A stretch of 64,000 nt of DNA from Rhodopseudomonas sp. Its GTDB lineage: Bacteria; Pseudomonadota; Alphaproteobacteria; Rhizobiales; Xanthobacteraceae. Both the position numbers and the translations under genes were made by a program. The stretch spans positions 57,815 to 121,814 of the forward strand of contig WGNB01000033.1 of the NCBI GenBank assembly GCA_016124795.1. Direction: 5' to 3'. Shown here piece after piece: positions 55,138-64,000 of this stretch (position 1 is the first letter of the stretch; each line of letters starts with the position of its first letter). A model generated the notes under the pieces. It saw only the letters and a list, made by a program, of their open reading frames with translations. It was not told where the DNA came from and did not search any database.

Positions 55138-57390
55138 ATGGAGCCCGGCCACAAGTCCACAAAGGTTACCAAGCCAAACTCGCGCAACACGCGGGCGCTG
55201 GTATTATTCGGCCGTTCGGCAATGGCGACGCTGGCGGTCGCTTCCGGCGGTCTAGGCTTCATCGCCGGCATCCAGGCATCGAGCACCAGCTATAATCCAC
55301 ATGCCTACGCCACCGGCGCCGGTACGCTGTTCGCCGCAACCTGCGCGGTCATCGCCTTTCTGCTGGCAAGACGCCGCAAGGACAAAGCCGAGCGGCGCAA
55401 GCTCGAAATGCGTCTCGAGGAATTGGCTGACCGCAACTGGGAACTGCGTGAAGCCGAGGAACGCGCCCGAAGTCTGCTAGAGGCGCAGGGCGATCTGATC
55501 GTGCGGCGCGACACGCAAGGCCGCGTGACCTATGCCAACAATGTTTATTGCGCGCTGGCCGGCGCCAGCCGCGAGACCCTGCTTGGGCAACCCGCCACCT
55601 TGCCCGTGCTCGAACAGGGCGCAATTGAAATTCTGGCTGACGGCACTCGCGTCCATGACCAGAAGATCGCCGCCGGCGACAAGACCCGCTGGATCGCCTG
55701 GCGTGAAGTCGCGGTGCGCGGCGAAGACGGCAGCGAAGTACAAAGCGTCGGCCGCGACGTCACCGGACGGGTCGAAGCCGAACGCGGCTTTGCCAATGCC
55801 CGCGACGCGGCACAGGCGGCCAATGACGCCAAGTCACGCTTCCTCGCCATGGTCAGCCACGAAATCCGCACGCCGCTCAACGGTCTGCTCGGCATGGCCG
55901 ACCTGCTGCTCGACACACCGCTCACTCCGGAACAGCTTACTTATGCCAAGGCCGCAAAGACCTCGGGCGAGACCTTGCTGTCGCTGATCCAGGAAGTGCT
56001 CGACTTCTCCAAGATCGAAGCCGGCAAACTCGACCTCGATCCGCAGCCTTTTGCCTTGGTGCCTCTGATCGAAGAGGCGGTCGAACTCATGGCGGTGCGA
56101 GCGCAGGCCAAGGACATCGAAATCGCTTCCTTTGTCGACGACCGGCTGCCCGCGATGTTCATCGGCGACGCGGCGCGGCTGCGTCAGGTGCTGCTCAACC
56201 TGATCGGCAATGCCATCAAATTCACCGAGCAAGGCGGCGTTGCCGTGATTGCCGAACCGGACGACGACCGCGACGGCCTGCGTCTAATCGTGCGCGATTC
56301 CGGCATCGGGCTGCGGCCCGAAGACCAGGCTCGCATATTCGAGGACTTCGAACAGGCCGACGGATCGTCGACCCGACAATTCGGCGGCACCGGCCTGGGC
56401 CTGGCGATCTCGAAACGTCTTGTCGAACGGATGGCTGGATCGATCGGTGTCGATAGCCGCCCGGGTGAAGGCGCGACCTTCGATGTGACCTTGCCGCTGC
56501 GGGCGGCGACCGACGACGGCAGAGCTGGTTTCGGCGCTCCCGACCTGACCGGCCAAAACGTACTGATCGTGACAAGCGCTGAGATCGAAGCATCGCTGCT
56601 GGAACGCCGCCTCAACGGCTGGGGCGCCTGGGCTCGCATCGCCCGCAGCGAAGCGGAGGCCGGCGCATTGTTCGCGGAGCGGCATTGGCACACGCTGCTG
56701 GTCGATTTTCCACTCGCCCGGCCAATAATCGACAACAACGGTCTCGCCACCCCTGCGGACCAGCGGCGCCTGGTCTTGATCCGGCCCGGCGACCGCCATG
56801 AACTACCCGCACTCAAAGCCGCCGGCTTTACCGGCTATCTGGTCAAGCCGATACGCAGCGCCTCGCTCGCCGCGCGGCTGACCGCCCACAACGCCTTCGA
56901 GCAGGCGCTGGTCGACAGCGTCGATGAGATCAACCGGAACGCACTCGACGCAACATCCGCCGGAGACACCGGCGCTAAAGCCGACGGTCTGGCCGTTCTG
57001 GTCGCCGAGGACAACGAGATCAACGCCCTGCTGATCCGGGCGCTGCTGGACCGGCTCGGCCATCGGCCAACCGTCGTCGGCGACGGCCATACCGCGGTAG
57101 ACGCCTGGCAGGCCGCCCGGGCCAAGAATGCGCCCTTCGATCTGGTCCTGATGGATGTGCAGATGCCGGGCCTGGACGGACTGGAAGCCGCCCGCCGCAT
57201 CCGGGACCTCGAAGCCGCCGCCGACGGGCCGCCGACCCGGATTATGGCCTTGACCGCCAACGCTTATTCCGAAGACCGCGCCGCCTGCCTGTCAGCCGGC
57301 ATGGACGGCCTGCTGGTCAAGCCGCTCGACCGAGAGCGTTTACGCGAAGTTCTGGAGGCGGCTGCGGGGAGGGCAACCCTGGCAGCCTGA
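55138..57390 (+). CDS. Hybrid histidine kinase with degenerate plus intact receiver
   Basis: A 750-aa protein: two membrane segments (about 28-47 and 58-77), a coiled coil (78-112), a PAS domain (about 113-215), HisKA with phospho-His241 in FLAMVSHEIRTPLNG, a catalytic HATPase (NLIGNAIKFTEQGG, FGGTGLGLAISKRLVE), a receiver-like segment (about 480-610) that lacks the N-terminal acidic pair (NVLIVTSAEIEA), and a C-terminal receiver with Asp673 in LVLMDVQMPGLDG. The signal and final target are unknown. OlsB lies downstream on the same strand, 133 bases away. Confidence 0.92.
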   Translation: MEPGHKSTKVTKPNSRNTRALVLFGRSAMATLAVASGGLGFIAGIQASSTSYNPHAYATGAGTLFAATCAVIAFLLARRRKDKAERRKLEMRLEELADRNWELREAEERARSLLEAQGDLIVRRDTQGRVTYANNVYCALAGASRETLLGQPATLPVLEQGAIEILADGTRVHDQKIAAGDKTRWIAWREVAVRGEDGSEVQSVGRDVTGRVEAERGFANARDAAQAANDAKSRFLAMVSHEIRTPLNGLLGMADLLLDTPLTPEQLTYAKAAKTSGETLLSLIQEVLDFSKIEAGKLDLDPQPFALVPLIEEAVELMAVRAQAKDIEIASFVDDRLPAMFIGDAARLRQVLLNLIGNAIKFTEQGGVAVIAEPDDDRDGLRLIVRDSGIGLRPEDQARIFEDFEQADGSSTRQFGGTGLGLAISKRLVERMAGSIGVDSRPGEGATFDVTLPLRAATDDGRAGFGAPDLTGQNVLIVTSAEIEASLLERRLNGWGAWARIARSEAEAGALFAERHWHTLLVDFPLARPIIDNNGLATPADQRRLVLIRPGDRHELPALKAAGFTGYLVKPIRSASLAARLTAHNAFEQALVDSVDEINRNALDATSAGDTGAKADGLAVLVAEDNEINALLIRALLDRLGHRPTVVGDGHTAVDAWQAARAKNAPFDLVLMDVQMPGLDGLEAARRIRDLEAAADGPPTRIMALTANAYSEDRAACLSAGMDGLLVKPLDRERLREVLEAAAGRATLAA

Positions 57391-57523
57391 TCCGGGACTT
57401 CCCAAAACTGTCATAAATTCGTATCGCTGCCATGCTGTAGCAATCGGCGGCACCTGAATTGTGATTCGGCCCACTAGATTTGACCCCTTCGCGCGAATTG
57501 CGCGGAAAAGGACCGTTAGCGAT

Positions 57524-58465
57524 ATGGCCCCCAATGTTAGCCTGAACCCACCGCGGAACCTGCTCCAGCGTTTCCGGCCGGCACCCACGGTGCCAGGGCT
57601 CATTTCGTCGTTGCAGGCTTACGGCGGCCTACAAGCGTGGGCCGCACGGGCGCACCGTCCGTCGCAGAGCCTGGGCCGGGTCGGTTCGCTGGAAGTCCGT
57701 CTGGCGCAGACCGCAGCCGAAGTCCGTCAGGCTCAGAAATTGCGTTATCGCGTCTTCTACCAGGAAGGCTCGGCGATCCCGAACCCGGGCCGGCTGTTCG
57801 CGCGCCGCGACGTCGACGGCTATGACGCGATCTGCGACCACCTGCTCGTGCTCGATCATGCCGCCCGCGATAACTCTCCCGGCAACCGGCCGGCCGTCGT
57901 CGGCACTTACCGGCTGTTGCGCCAGGCGCTCGCCGAGGACCATGGCGGCTTCTACACGTCGGGCGAATTCGATATCAGCGGGCTGATCGCGCGCCACGGC
58001 AATCTGCAATTCCTCGAGCTCGGCCGCTCCTGCGTGCTCGCGCCCTACCGCAACAAGCGCACGGTCGAGCTGCTGTGGCACGGTATTCACGCCTACATCA
58101 TGCAGAACCGTTTCGACGTGATGATCGGCTGCGCCAGCCTCGACGGCACCGAGCCGAAACGGCTCGCTCTGCCGCTGTCGTTCCTGCACCACTACGCCCG
58201 GGCGCCGGAAGAATGGCGCGCGCAGGCGCTGCCGGAACGCTATGTCGAGATGAACCGGATTTCGAAAGAATCGATTGATCCGAAAGAAGCACTGCGCGCG
58301 CTGCCGCCGCTGGTGAAGGGCTATCTGCGGCTTGGCGCCTATATCGGCGATGGCGCGGTGGTCGACCACGAATTCGGCACCACCGACGTGCTGATCGTGC
58401 TGCCGGTGGCGCAAATCAAGCAGCGCTACATGGAGCATTTCGGCTCCGGCCGTCGGGCAGCCTGA
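57524..58465 (+). CDS. olsB: GNAT acyltransferase, OlsB-type (ornithine lipid synthesis)
   Basis: OlsB transfers a 3-hydroxyacyl chain from ACP to ornithine, the first step of ornithine lipid synthesis. The 313-aa product has LEVRLAQTAAEVRQAQKLRYRVFYQE split over residues 55-80, the block AICDHLLVLD, VVGTYRLLRQ, GEFDIS and LELGRSCVLAPYRNKRTVELLWHG, all characteristic of the OlsB/hemolysin-like GNAT group. Start ATG 57524 is chosen with AAGGA about eleven bases upstream. No olsA gene is in the window. Confidence 0.8.
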   Translation: MAPNVSLNPPRNLLQRFRPAPTVPGLISSLQAYGGLQAWAARAHRPSQSLGRVGSLEVRLAQTAAEVRQAQKLRYRVFYQEGSAIPNPGRLFARRDVDGYDAICDHLLVLDHAARDNSPGNRPAVVGTYRLLRQALAEDHGGFYTSGEFDISGLIARHGNLQFLELGRSCVLAPYRNKRTVELLWHGIHAYIMQNRFDVMIGCASLDGTEPKRLALPLSFLHHYARAPEEWRAQALPERYVEMNRISKESIDPKEALRALPPLVKGYLRLGAYIGDGAVVDHEFGTTDVLIVLPVAQIKQRYMEHFGSGRRAA

Positions 58466-58510
58466 TCCCGTCGGGTATCTGAACGGCCGGCCGTAAGGTG
58501 GCGGCTTCGA

Positions 58511-59464
58511 TTACAGCCGCCGCAGCGACACTTGCTCGATCTGATGGCTGGCGGTCTTTTTCAGGATCAGGTTGGCGCGCTGCCGCGTCGGCATGATGTT
58601 TTCATGCAGATTGACCAGATTGATCCGCTCCCAGATCGAGGAGGCGGTGGCGGTCGCCTCCGCGTCGGACAATCCGGAATAACGATGGAAATATGATTTC
58701 GGATCGCGGAAGGCGGTGCCACGCAAGGTCAGAAAACGGTTGATGTACCAGGACTTCAGCACATCGTCGTCGGCATCGATATAGACCGAAAAATCGAAAA
58801 AATCCGATACGAAAGGAATGGCCTTGCCATCCTTCGGCAGACGACCGGTCTGCAAGACGTTGAGACCTTCGACGATCAGGATGTCCGGCCGGTCGACTTC
58901 AATCCACTGGTTCGGCACCACGTCATAGACCAGATGCGAATAAATCGGCGCGCGGGCCGGCCGCCGCCCGGCCTTGATGTCGGACAGAAACAACAGCAGC
59001 GCCTGCAAATCATAGCTTTCCGGAAAGCCCTTCTTTTCCATCAAGCCTTCGCGTTCCAGCACCGCGTTGGGAAACAGGAAACCGTCGGTGGTGATCAGGT
59101 CGACCTTCGGCACATTTGGCCAGCGCGCCAGCAAGGCTTGCAACACACGCGCCGTGGTCGATTTGCCGACCGCGACCGAACCGGCGACACCAATGATGTA
59201 AGGCATCTTGCTTTCTTCGGTGCCGAGAAAGCGTTCCTGCGCCCGGAACAGCCGTTGCGTCGCTGCGACATATAAGGACAGCAGCCGCGACAGCGTCAGA
59301 TAGATATCCTCGACTTCCTTGATGTCGAGCCGGTCGTGCAGCGAGCGCAGCCGCGTGACCTCTTCCTGGGTCAGCGTCATCGGCGCGTCTTCGCGCAAAG
59401 CCGACCAGCTTGCACGCGAGAATGTGCGATAAGGCGAGAGATTGTCGTCGATGCGCTGTTCCAT
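58511..59464 (-). CDS. coaA: Pantothenate kinase (type I)
   Basis: First step of coenzyme A synthesis. The 317-aa product has the P-loop [32 protein letters not shown], and the conserved [10 protein letters not shown] and [16 protein letters not shown]. It lies 11 bases after hisE and ends the his-linked minus-strand unit, as in related bacteria. Confidence 0.96.
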   Translation of the reverse strand: MEQRIDDNLSPYRTFSRASWSALREDAPMTLTQEEVTRLRSLHDRLDIKEVEDIYLTLSRLLSLYVAATQRLFRAQERFLGTEESKMPYIIGVAGSVAVGKSTTARVLQALLARWPNVPKVDLITTDGFLFPNAVLEREGLMEKKGFPESYDLQALLLFLSDIKAGRRPARAPIYSHLVYDVVPNQWIEVDRPDILIVEGLNVLQTGRLPKDGKAIPFVSDFFDFSVYIDADDDVLKSWYINRFLTLRGTAFRDPKSYFHRYSGLSDAEATATASSIWERINLVNLHENIMPTRQRANLILKKTASHQIEQVSLRRL

Positions 59465-59475
59465 CAGACGGGCCT

Positions 59476-59799
59476 TTACGGTTTCGCGCGCGAGGCTTTC
59501 TCGTCGTGCCCGGATTGCACGGTGCGCTTTTCCAGTTCGGCCTCGACTTCGGCCAAGGTGACATCGCGAGCCTTGAGCAACACCAGCAGATGATAAACAA
59601 GATCTGCCGCTTCCGAAACGAAACGACCCTTGTCCTCCTGCACGGCAGCTATGGCCGTTTCGAAGGATTCCTCGCCCATCTTCTTGGCGCAATGCGCGAC
59701 GCCCTTATCGATCAGCGACCGCGTATAGGACTTCTCGGCGGTCGCCAGCGTCCGCTCGACAATGCGCTTTTCAAGATCGGAAAGGGTGAATGCGGTCAT
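59476..59799 (-). CDS. hisE: Phosphoribosyl-ATP pyrophosphatase
   Basis: Second step of histidine synthesis. A 107-aa all-helical MazG-like enzyme: [20 protein letters not shown] with the acidic metal-binding helix and [19 protein letters not shown]. It has AGGAAA upstream of ATG 59799 and follows hisF by 71 bases. It is separate from hisI, as usual in alphaproteobacteria. Confidence 0.96.
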   Translation of the reverse strand: MTAFTLSDLEKRIVERTLATAEKSYTRSLIDKGVAHCAKKMGEESFETAIAAVQEDKGRFVSEAADLVYHLLVLLKARDVTLAEVEAELEKRTVQSGHDEKASRAKP

Positions 59800-59870
59800 C
59801 GGTCATTTCCTGTGCGGCGGCTCTTTAGCATCTCCGGCCCGCCGCGTCATCGCGGGACCTTGGCCCGACC

Positions 59871-60647
59871 TCAGGGGTCGAGCCGCACCGCCAGCCCGGC
59901 TTGCGCCATGTAATCCTTGGCTTCACGCACCGAATATTCGCCGAAATGGAAGATCGAGGCCGCCAGCACCGCGGTGGCGTGGCCGTCGCGGATACCACCG
60001 ACCAGATGGTCGAGATTGCCGACGCCGCCCGATGCGATCACCGGCACCGGCACCGCATCGGCGACCGCGCGGGTCAGGGCCAGATCGAAGCCGGCGCGGG
60101 TGCCGTCACGGTCCATCGAGGTCAGCAGGATTTCGCCGGCGCCGAGCGCCACCACTTCGCGGGCATAGGCCACCGCGTCAATGCCGGTCTTCTTGCGGCC
60201 GCCGACGGTGAAAATCTCCCAGGCGTCCGGCTCACCGGGCTGCGACACCTTCTTGGCATCGATCGCCACGACGATGCATTGATCGCCGAATTTCTCGGCG
60301 GCTTCCTTGACGAATTCGCGCCGGTTTACCGCCGCCGTATTGATCGACACCTTGTCGGCGCCGCAGTTCAACAGCTTGCGGATATCCTCGACGGTGCGCA
60401 CGCCGCCGCCAACGGTCAACGGCATGAAGCACGCCTCCGCCGTGCGCGTCACCACGTCATAGATGGTGTCACGGTTTTCGTGACTGGCGGTAATGTCGAG
60501 GAAACACAACTCGTCGGCGCCGGCGGCATCATAGGCAATCGCGGCTTCGACCGGATCGCCGGCATCGCGCAGATTGACGAAATTGACGCCCTTGACGACG
60601 CGGCCATCTTTAACATCGAGGCAGGGAATGACGCGAACTTTGAACAT
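59871..60647 (-). CDS. hisF: Imidazole glycerol phosphate synthase, cyclase subunit
   Basis: The 258-aa TIM barrel forms IGP and AICAR with ammonia from HisH. Catalytic Asp residues appear in [15 protein letters not shown] and [13 protein letters not shown]; phosphate sites in LTVGGGVRT and [16 protein letters not shown] 60647 gives the standard N-terminus [11 protein letters not shown]. It lies eight bases after the small membrane gene. Confidence 0.97.
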   Translation of the reverse strand: MFKVRVIPCLDVKDGRVVKGVNFVNLRDAGDPVEAAIAYDAAGADELCFLDITASHENRDTIYDVVTRTAEACFMPLTVGGGVRTVEDIRKLLNCGADKVSINTAAVNRREFVKEAAEKFGDQCIVVAIDAKKVSQPGEPDAWEIFTVGGRKKTGIDAVAYAREVVALGAGEILLTSMDRDGTRAGFDLALTRAVADAVPVPVIASGGVGNLDHLVGGIRDGHATAVLAASIFHFGEYSVREAKDYMAQAGLAVRLDP

Positions 60648-60655
60648 GTCGTTTC

Positions 60656-60952
60656 CTAGAACGCCTGACGGCGACGATGCAGAAAATACAGGATGATCGC
60701 AACGACGAGCCAGACCGCCAATGCCACCGCGCCCAGCGGCAGCGTCAGAATGGCATAAAACAGCAACAAAAACATACCATGCAGCACGCCGCCGACATTG
60801 ACGCCTGCCACCATACAGGCATGCACCGAAGCTTGATCGAGACCGCACACAAAGGCATGCGCCAGTCCCGATGCCAGCAGCGCTGCGATAAACGGCGCGA
60901 CGCCGAACAGCACGATCAACGCCAGCGACAGGATCATCAACCGTTTTGTCAT
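60656..60952 (-). CDS. Small membrane protein within the his cluster
   Basis: A 98-aa protein with about two to three hydrophobic segments ([48 protein letters not shown]) and a basic end (LHRRRQAF). Two Cys lie in the exposed loop ([14 protein letters not shown]). No known family. It sits between hisA and hisF with spacing typical of a co-transcribed gene, but nothing links it to histidine synthesis. Confidence 0.65.
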   Translation of the reverse strand: MTKRLMILSLALIVLFGVAPFIAALLASGLAHAFVCGLDQASVHACMVAGVNVGGVLHGMFLLLFYAILTLPLGAVALAVWLVVAIILYFLHRRRQAF

Positions 60953-60998
60953 GCCGTCTGGAACCGTGACATTTCGGACATTAACGGCTCGACCGCGG

Positions 60999-61733
60999 TC
61001 AGGACTGCGCTGCCCGGATAAGGTCGAGCGCCTCGGCCGCGTTCAGGCGACCGTCGTAAAGCGCGCGGCCGGCAATCGCGCCCTCAAGCTTTCGGGCACG
61101 CGGCTCCAGCATCGCCTTGATGTCCTCGATGGACCCCAGTCCGCCGGACGCAATCACAGGAATCGTGATCGCCTCGGCAAGCGCGATCGTCGCGTCGAGA
61201 TTAAGCCCTTGCAACAGACCGTCACGGGCAATGTCGGTGTAAATGATCGCCGACACGCCGGCATCCTCGAAACGCTGGGCAATTTCCAAAGCGCTGAGTT
61301 CGGATGTCTCGGCCCAACCTTGCACCGCGACCTTGCCATCGCGGGCGTCGAGGCCAACCGCGACCCGGCCGGGAAATTTCTTCGCCGCTTCCTTGACGAA
61401 CTGCGGATCGCGCACCGCGGCGGTGCCGATGATCACGCGATCGACGCCCTTGCCGAGCCAGGCTTCGACGGTCGCCATGTCACGCACGCCCCCGCCAAGC
61501 TGAACCGGAATCCCGATGGTCTCCAGAATGCGGTCGACGGCATCGGCATTGATCGGCTTACCGGCAAAAGCACCGTCGAGATCGACGATATGCAGATAGG
61601 CAAAACCCTGTATCTCGAAGGCGCGCGCCTGCGCGGCCGGATCGCGATGAAACACCGTCGCCCGCGCCATATCGCCTTGTTCAAGCCGGACGGCCAGACC
61701 TTCTTTCAAATCGATGGCAGGAAACAGAATCAT
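60999..61733 (-). CDS. hisA: ProFAR isomerase
   Basis: Fourth step of histidine synthesis. The 244-aa TIM barrel has the two catalytic Asp in [15 protein letters not shown] and [14 protein letters not shown], and phosphate-binding VQLGGGVRD and [12 protein letters not shown] 61733 overlaps the hisH stop (ATGA), so the two are coupled. An upstream in-frame GTG is less likely. Confidence 0.97.
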   Translation of the reverse strand: MILFPAIDLKEGLAVRLEQGDMARATVFHRDPAAQARAFEIQGFAYLHIVDLDGAFAGKPINADAVDRILETIGIPVQLGGGVRDMATVEAWLGKGVDRVIIGTAAVRDPQFVKEAAKKFPGRVAVGLDARDGKVAVQGWAETSELSALEIAQRFEDAGVSAIIYTDIARDGLLQGLNLDATIALAEAITIPVIASGGLGSIEDIKAMLEPRARKLEGAIAGRALYDGRLNAAEALDLIRAAQS

Positions 61734-62383
61734 GATGGCTTCCACTTCAGGAAATTGGCGATCAGCCGCAGCCCCAGGCGCTGGCTCTTCTCCGGATGAA
61801 ATTGCGTACCGACCATGTTGTCGCGCCCGACGATCGCGGTGACGGGACCGCCATAATCGGCCTGCGCCACCAATTGACCGGGGTCGGCGGCTTTAAGCTG
61901 GTACGAGTGCACGAAATAGGCATGCAGCCCATCCGGGCCCAGCGGAATTTCGTCGAGCAACGGATGCGGCTGTCGCATGTTCAGCGTATTCCAGCCCATG
62001 TGCGGAATCTTCAGGTCCGGATCGGACGGCGCGATCTTGTCGACTTCGCCCGCGATCCAGCCGAGCCCCGGCGTCACCTGATATTCCAGCCCGCGTTCGG
62101 CCATCAATTGCATGCCGACGCAAATGCCGAAAAACGGACGACCATTTTTAACGACGCTCAGGTTGAGCGCCTCGATCATGCCGGGAATTTCATCGAGACC
62201 GCGCCGGCAATCGGCGTAAGCGCCGACACCCGGCAGCACGATACGGTCGGCCTCCACCACGTCTTCCGGCTTGCTGGTCACCAGAATGGGCTGATCATGA
62301 CCGCTCTCGCGCGCCGCTCGCTCGAAAGCCTTGGCCGCCGAATGCAAATTACCCGAACCGTAATCGACGATTGCGACTGTCAT
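61730..62383 (-). CDS. hisH: Imidazole glycerol phosphate synthase, glutaminase subunit
   Basis: Provides ammonia to HisF. The 217-aa class I amidotransferase has the nucleophile Cys88 in [10 protein letters not shown], with His and Glu in [10 protein letters not shown], and the N-terminus [13 protein letters not shown]. It overlaps hisA downstream and the DUF2628 gene upstream by four bases each, so all three are coupled. Confidence 0.97.
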   Translation of the reverse strand: MTVAIVDYGSGNLHSAAKAFERAARESGHDQPILVTSKPEDVVEADRIVLPGVGAYADCRRGLDEIPGMIEALNLSVVKNGRPFFGICVGMQLMAERGLEYQVTPGLGWIAGEVDKIAPSDPDLKIPHMGWNTLNMRQPHPLLDEIPLGPDGLHAYFVHSYQLKAADPGQLVAQADYGGPVTAIVGRDNMVGTQFHPEKSQRLGLRLIANFLKWKPS

Positions 62384-62898
62384 CGCCGCGCCTCCGGCTC
62401 CGGAAACAACCCGATGACGTCGGTCGACAGCGGCTGTTCGGGTCGTACCGATAGCGCGTGACCCGGCTCGGACAAGCCCGGCTGACGCACAGCGCGCGGC
62501 GCTTCAGCAAGCGGGCGCTCCGACCATTCGGTGAAAAAGCGGCGCTCGGCCATCTCGATATCCTCGGCGACAACAAAACCGAGCATCGTCCAACGCCGCC
62601 GCGCCAGGGTCCATCGCCAGATCGACGACGCTTCAAAGCCGATCCCGAGCGCGATCAGAAGTTCGGCAACGCCGCGCATCATTGAAGAAACGCCGAGCAG
62701 TCTCAAACCCAGGCCGATCACAACTGCCAGCACCACGTAAATCAGCAAGGCCAGCCATAGCCGCCGCACCAGCAGCCAGAGCGGCGCAAGCAGGAAGGCC
62801 CAAAAATAGAAACCGTCGCGCACGAACACAAAACGCTCCGGAGCGGAAACGCTCTCAGCCTGGCGCGGCGGCGGTGCATGCACAGTGTAAGTGGGCAT
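62380..62898 (-). CDS. DUF2628 membrane protein
   Basis: A 172-aa protein beginning [11 protein letters not shown], the recurrent start of DUF2628. It has two or three hydrophobic segments ([40 protein letters not shown]) and a soluble Arg/Pro-rich tail. DUF2628 genes are found beside hisH in many rhizobia (memory), but the role is unknown. It overlaps hisH by ATGA. Confidence 0.85.
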   Translation of the reverse strand: MPTYTVHAPPPRQAESVSAPERFVFVRDGFYFWAFLLAPLWLLVRRLWLALLIYVVLAVVIGLGLRLLGVSSMMRGVAELLIALGIGFEASSIWRWTLARRRWTMLGFVVAEDIEMAERRFFTEWSERPLAEAPRAVRQPGLSEPGHALSVRPEQPLSTDVIGLFPEPEARR

Positions 62899-62984
62899 CG
62901 ATTTTCACTCTACAAATCGCCATCCTTTGAGGCTCGGGTATCGGCCACGCGCCTCAGGATAACGGTTCAATGCTTGCCTCTATC

Positions 62985-63027
62985 CGTCATCCCGAGATTC
63001 GAGCGTCGCGAGCCTCGAAGGGGACGG
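62985..63027. repeat. Dispersed inverted repeat, GTCATCCCGAG type
   Basis: CCGTCATCCCGAGATTCGAG is opposed by CTCGAAGGGGACGG, with GCGTCGCGAGC at the turn. It lies between hisB and the DUF2628 gene on the minus strand, and is a third kind of palindromic repeat in this window. Confidence 0.65.
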
Positions 63028-63036
63028 CCCCAAAAC

Positions 63037-63630
63037 CTAGCCGCCGAGCGATCCCTTGGTCGACGGCACTTCGTCCCTGGCCTGCGGATCGATCGCCACG
63101 GCGGCGCGCAAGGTCCGCGCCAGAGCCTTGAACAAGGATTCGGCGATGTGGTGATCATTGGCCCCGTAAAGGCATTCCGCGTGGAGGGTCACACCGGCAT
63201 TCATCGCGAAAGCCTGAAACCATTCCCGCACCAGTTCGGTATCGAAGGTACCGATCTTGTCACGCCCGAACTGGGCCTTGAACACCAGGAACGGCCGGCC
63301 GGAAATGTCGAGTGCGACCCGGGACAAGGTCTCGTCCATCGGCAGATGCACATCGGCATAACGGGTGATGCCCTTCATGTCGCCAAGCGCCTGCTTGACC
63401 GCCGAGCCAAGCGCGATGCCGACATCCTCGGCGGTGTGATGATAATCGATATGCAGATCGCCGACCGCCTTGATCGTCATATCGATGCGCGAATGACGCG
63501 CCAACAGATCGAGCATATGGTCGAGGAAGCCGATACCGGTCGAGATCTGCGACAGGCCCTTGCCGTCGAGATCGATCGCAACCTCGACGTCAGTCTCCTT
63601 GGTCTTGCGCTTCACGGCGGCAGTGCGCAT
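63037..63630 (-). CDS. hisB: Imidazoleglycerol-phosphate dehydratase
   Basis: Sixth step of histidine synthesis. A 197-aa metal enzyme with the two His motifs: [13 protein letters not shown] with [16 protein letters not shown], and [19 protein letters not shown]. It starts the minus-strand his cluster and is divergent from hslV, with 155 bases between them. Confidence 0.97.
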   Translation of the reverse strand: MRTAAVKRKTKETDVEVAIDLDGKGLSQISTGIGFLDHMLDLLARHSRIDMTIKAVGDLHIDYHHTAEDVGIALGSAVKQALGDMKGITRYADVHLPMDETLSRVALDISGRPFLVFKAQFGRDKIGTFDTELVREWFQAFAMNAGVTLHAECLYGANDHHIAESLFKALARTLRAAVAIDPQARDEVPSTKGSLGG

Positions 63631-63731
63631 CGTGGCTTTCCTGGTAAATTCTCTTGATCCGGCCGCCTTTTAGCAGGGGTTCGGCAGATATGCCACCGGT
63701 CAGGGCGGCCGATGGCAGTGGCGGCGCGCGG

Positions 63732-63763
63732 TTTGCAAAGCCCAGCCGCCGTGCCTAGATGAG
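63732..63763 (+). promoter_or_regulatory. RpoH-like promoter of hslV
   Basis: TTTG (63732-63735), 18 bases, CCTAGATGAG (63754-63763) differs from the heat-shock consensus CTTG-N17/18-CYTATNTNNG at one base in each block. It would start transcription shortly before the hslV ribosome site (AGAGG at about 63773). Confidence 0.55.
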
Positions 63764-63785
63764 CCGGATTGCAGAGGTAAAGCGT

Positions 63786-64000
63786 ATGGCAGCAAGCGAA
63801 ATTCCGGTTTGGCACGGCACCACCATTCTCACTGTCCGCAAGGGCGGCACGGTCGTGATCGGCGGCGACGGCCAAGTCTCGATCGGACAGACGATCATTA
63901 AATCCAATGCGAAAAAAGTCCGTAAATTGGGCAAAGGCGACGTGATCGGCGGTTTTGCCGGCGCCACCGCCGATGCCTTCACCCTGTTCGAGCGGCTGGA
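63786..64000 (+). CDS. hslV: ATP-dependent protease subunit HslV (partial, runs off window)
   Basis: The first 71 residues are visible: [20 protein letters not shown], then [20 protein letters not shown] and [15 protein letters not shown]. This is the proteasome-like peptidase that works with HslU. The catalytic Thr is in the HGTT segment, so a short propeptide is removed, as in other alphaproteobacteria. AGAGG precedes the ATG. Heat-shock-type promoter upstream. Confidence 0.96.
   Translation, partial: MAASEIPVWHGTTILTVRKGGTVVIGGDGQVSIGQTIIKSNAKKVRKLGKGDVIGGFAGATADAFTLFERL

Overview
The window is a GC-rich stretch of an alphaproteobacterial chromosome, most likely from the order Hyphomicrobiales (Rhizobiales) in the Bradyrhizobium/Rhodopseudomonas/Pseudolabrys neighbourhood. 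This rests on recognised gene order (dnaK-dnaJ-PmtA-like methyltransferase, hrcA-grpE, rph-rdgB-hemW, rsmI-yraN-gshB-comM, his genes with coaA, divergent hslV), on an OlsB-type acyltransferase, on alphaproteobacterial RpoH-like and CtrA-like sites, and on paired palindromes of the kind scattered through rhizobial genomes. The species assignment is inference. I saw no rRNA, tRNA, CRISPR array, insertion sequence or prophage.

Layout. 1-7 kb: translation genes infC, rpmI, rplT, pheS, pheT, with a methyltransferase and a small exported protein on the opposite strand between infC and rpmI. 7-19 kb: mixed housekeeping and conserved proteins (PP-loop ligase, NlpC/P60-like hydrolase, CysZ-like membrane protein, endonuclease III, Ada-like alkyltransferase, CoA-transferase, gpmA, two adjacent 2OG-Fe(II) oxygenase-like genes, dapB, pyrF, a flavin reductase, a PmtA-like methyltransferase). 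19-30 kb: heat-shock genes dnaJ, dnaK, grpE, hrcA, with a probable periplasmic iron module in between (M75/EfeM protein, di-heme peroxidase, OprB porin). 30-34.6 kb: a copper-handling operon lying between hrcA and rph. 34.6-38 kb: rph, a small membrane gene, rdgB, hemW. 38-42 kb: GntR regulator, amidohydrolase, divergent Bug-type binding protein, and an LpoA-like lipoprotein. 42-53 kb: rsmI, yraN, gshB and comM interspersed with a chemoreceptor, a GGDEF/EAL protein and an MFS/TetR pair. 53-58.5 kb: a second chemoreceptor, a hybrid histidine kinase and OlsB. 58.5-64 kb: coaA and the hisBHAFE cluster on the minus strand, then the start of hslV on the plus strand.

Two themes stand out. First, several conserved gene blocks are interrupted by accessory genes (infC|rpmI, hrcA|rph, yraN|gshB|comM, hisA|hisF). 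Second, dnaK, grpE and hslV each carry a recognisable heat-shock-type promoter, while the iron module carries AT-rich palindromes in two of its promoters plus an ICE-like motif. The most promising candidates for something not well described are the EfeM/di-heme-peroxidase/porin module with its shared palindrome, and the copper operon that has an outer-membrane efflux protein but no RND pump beside it.
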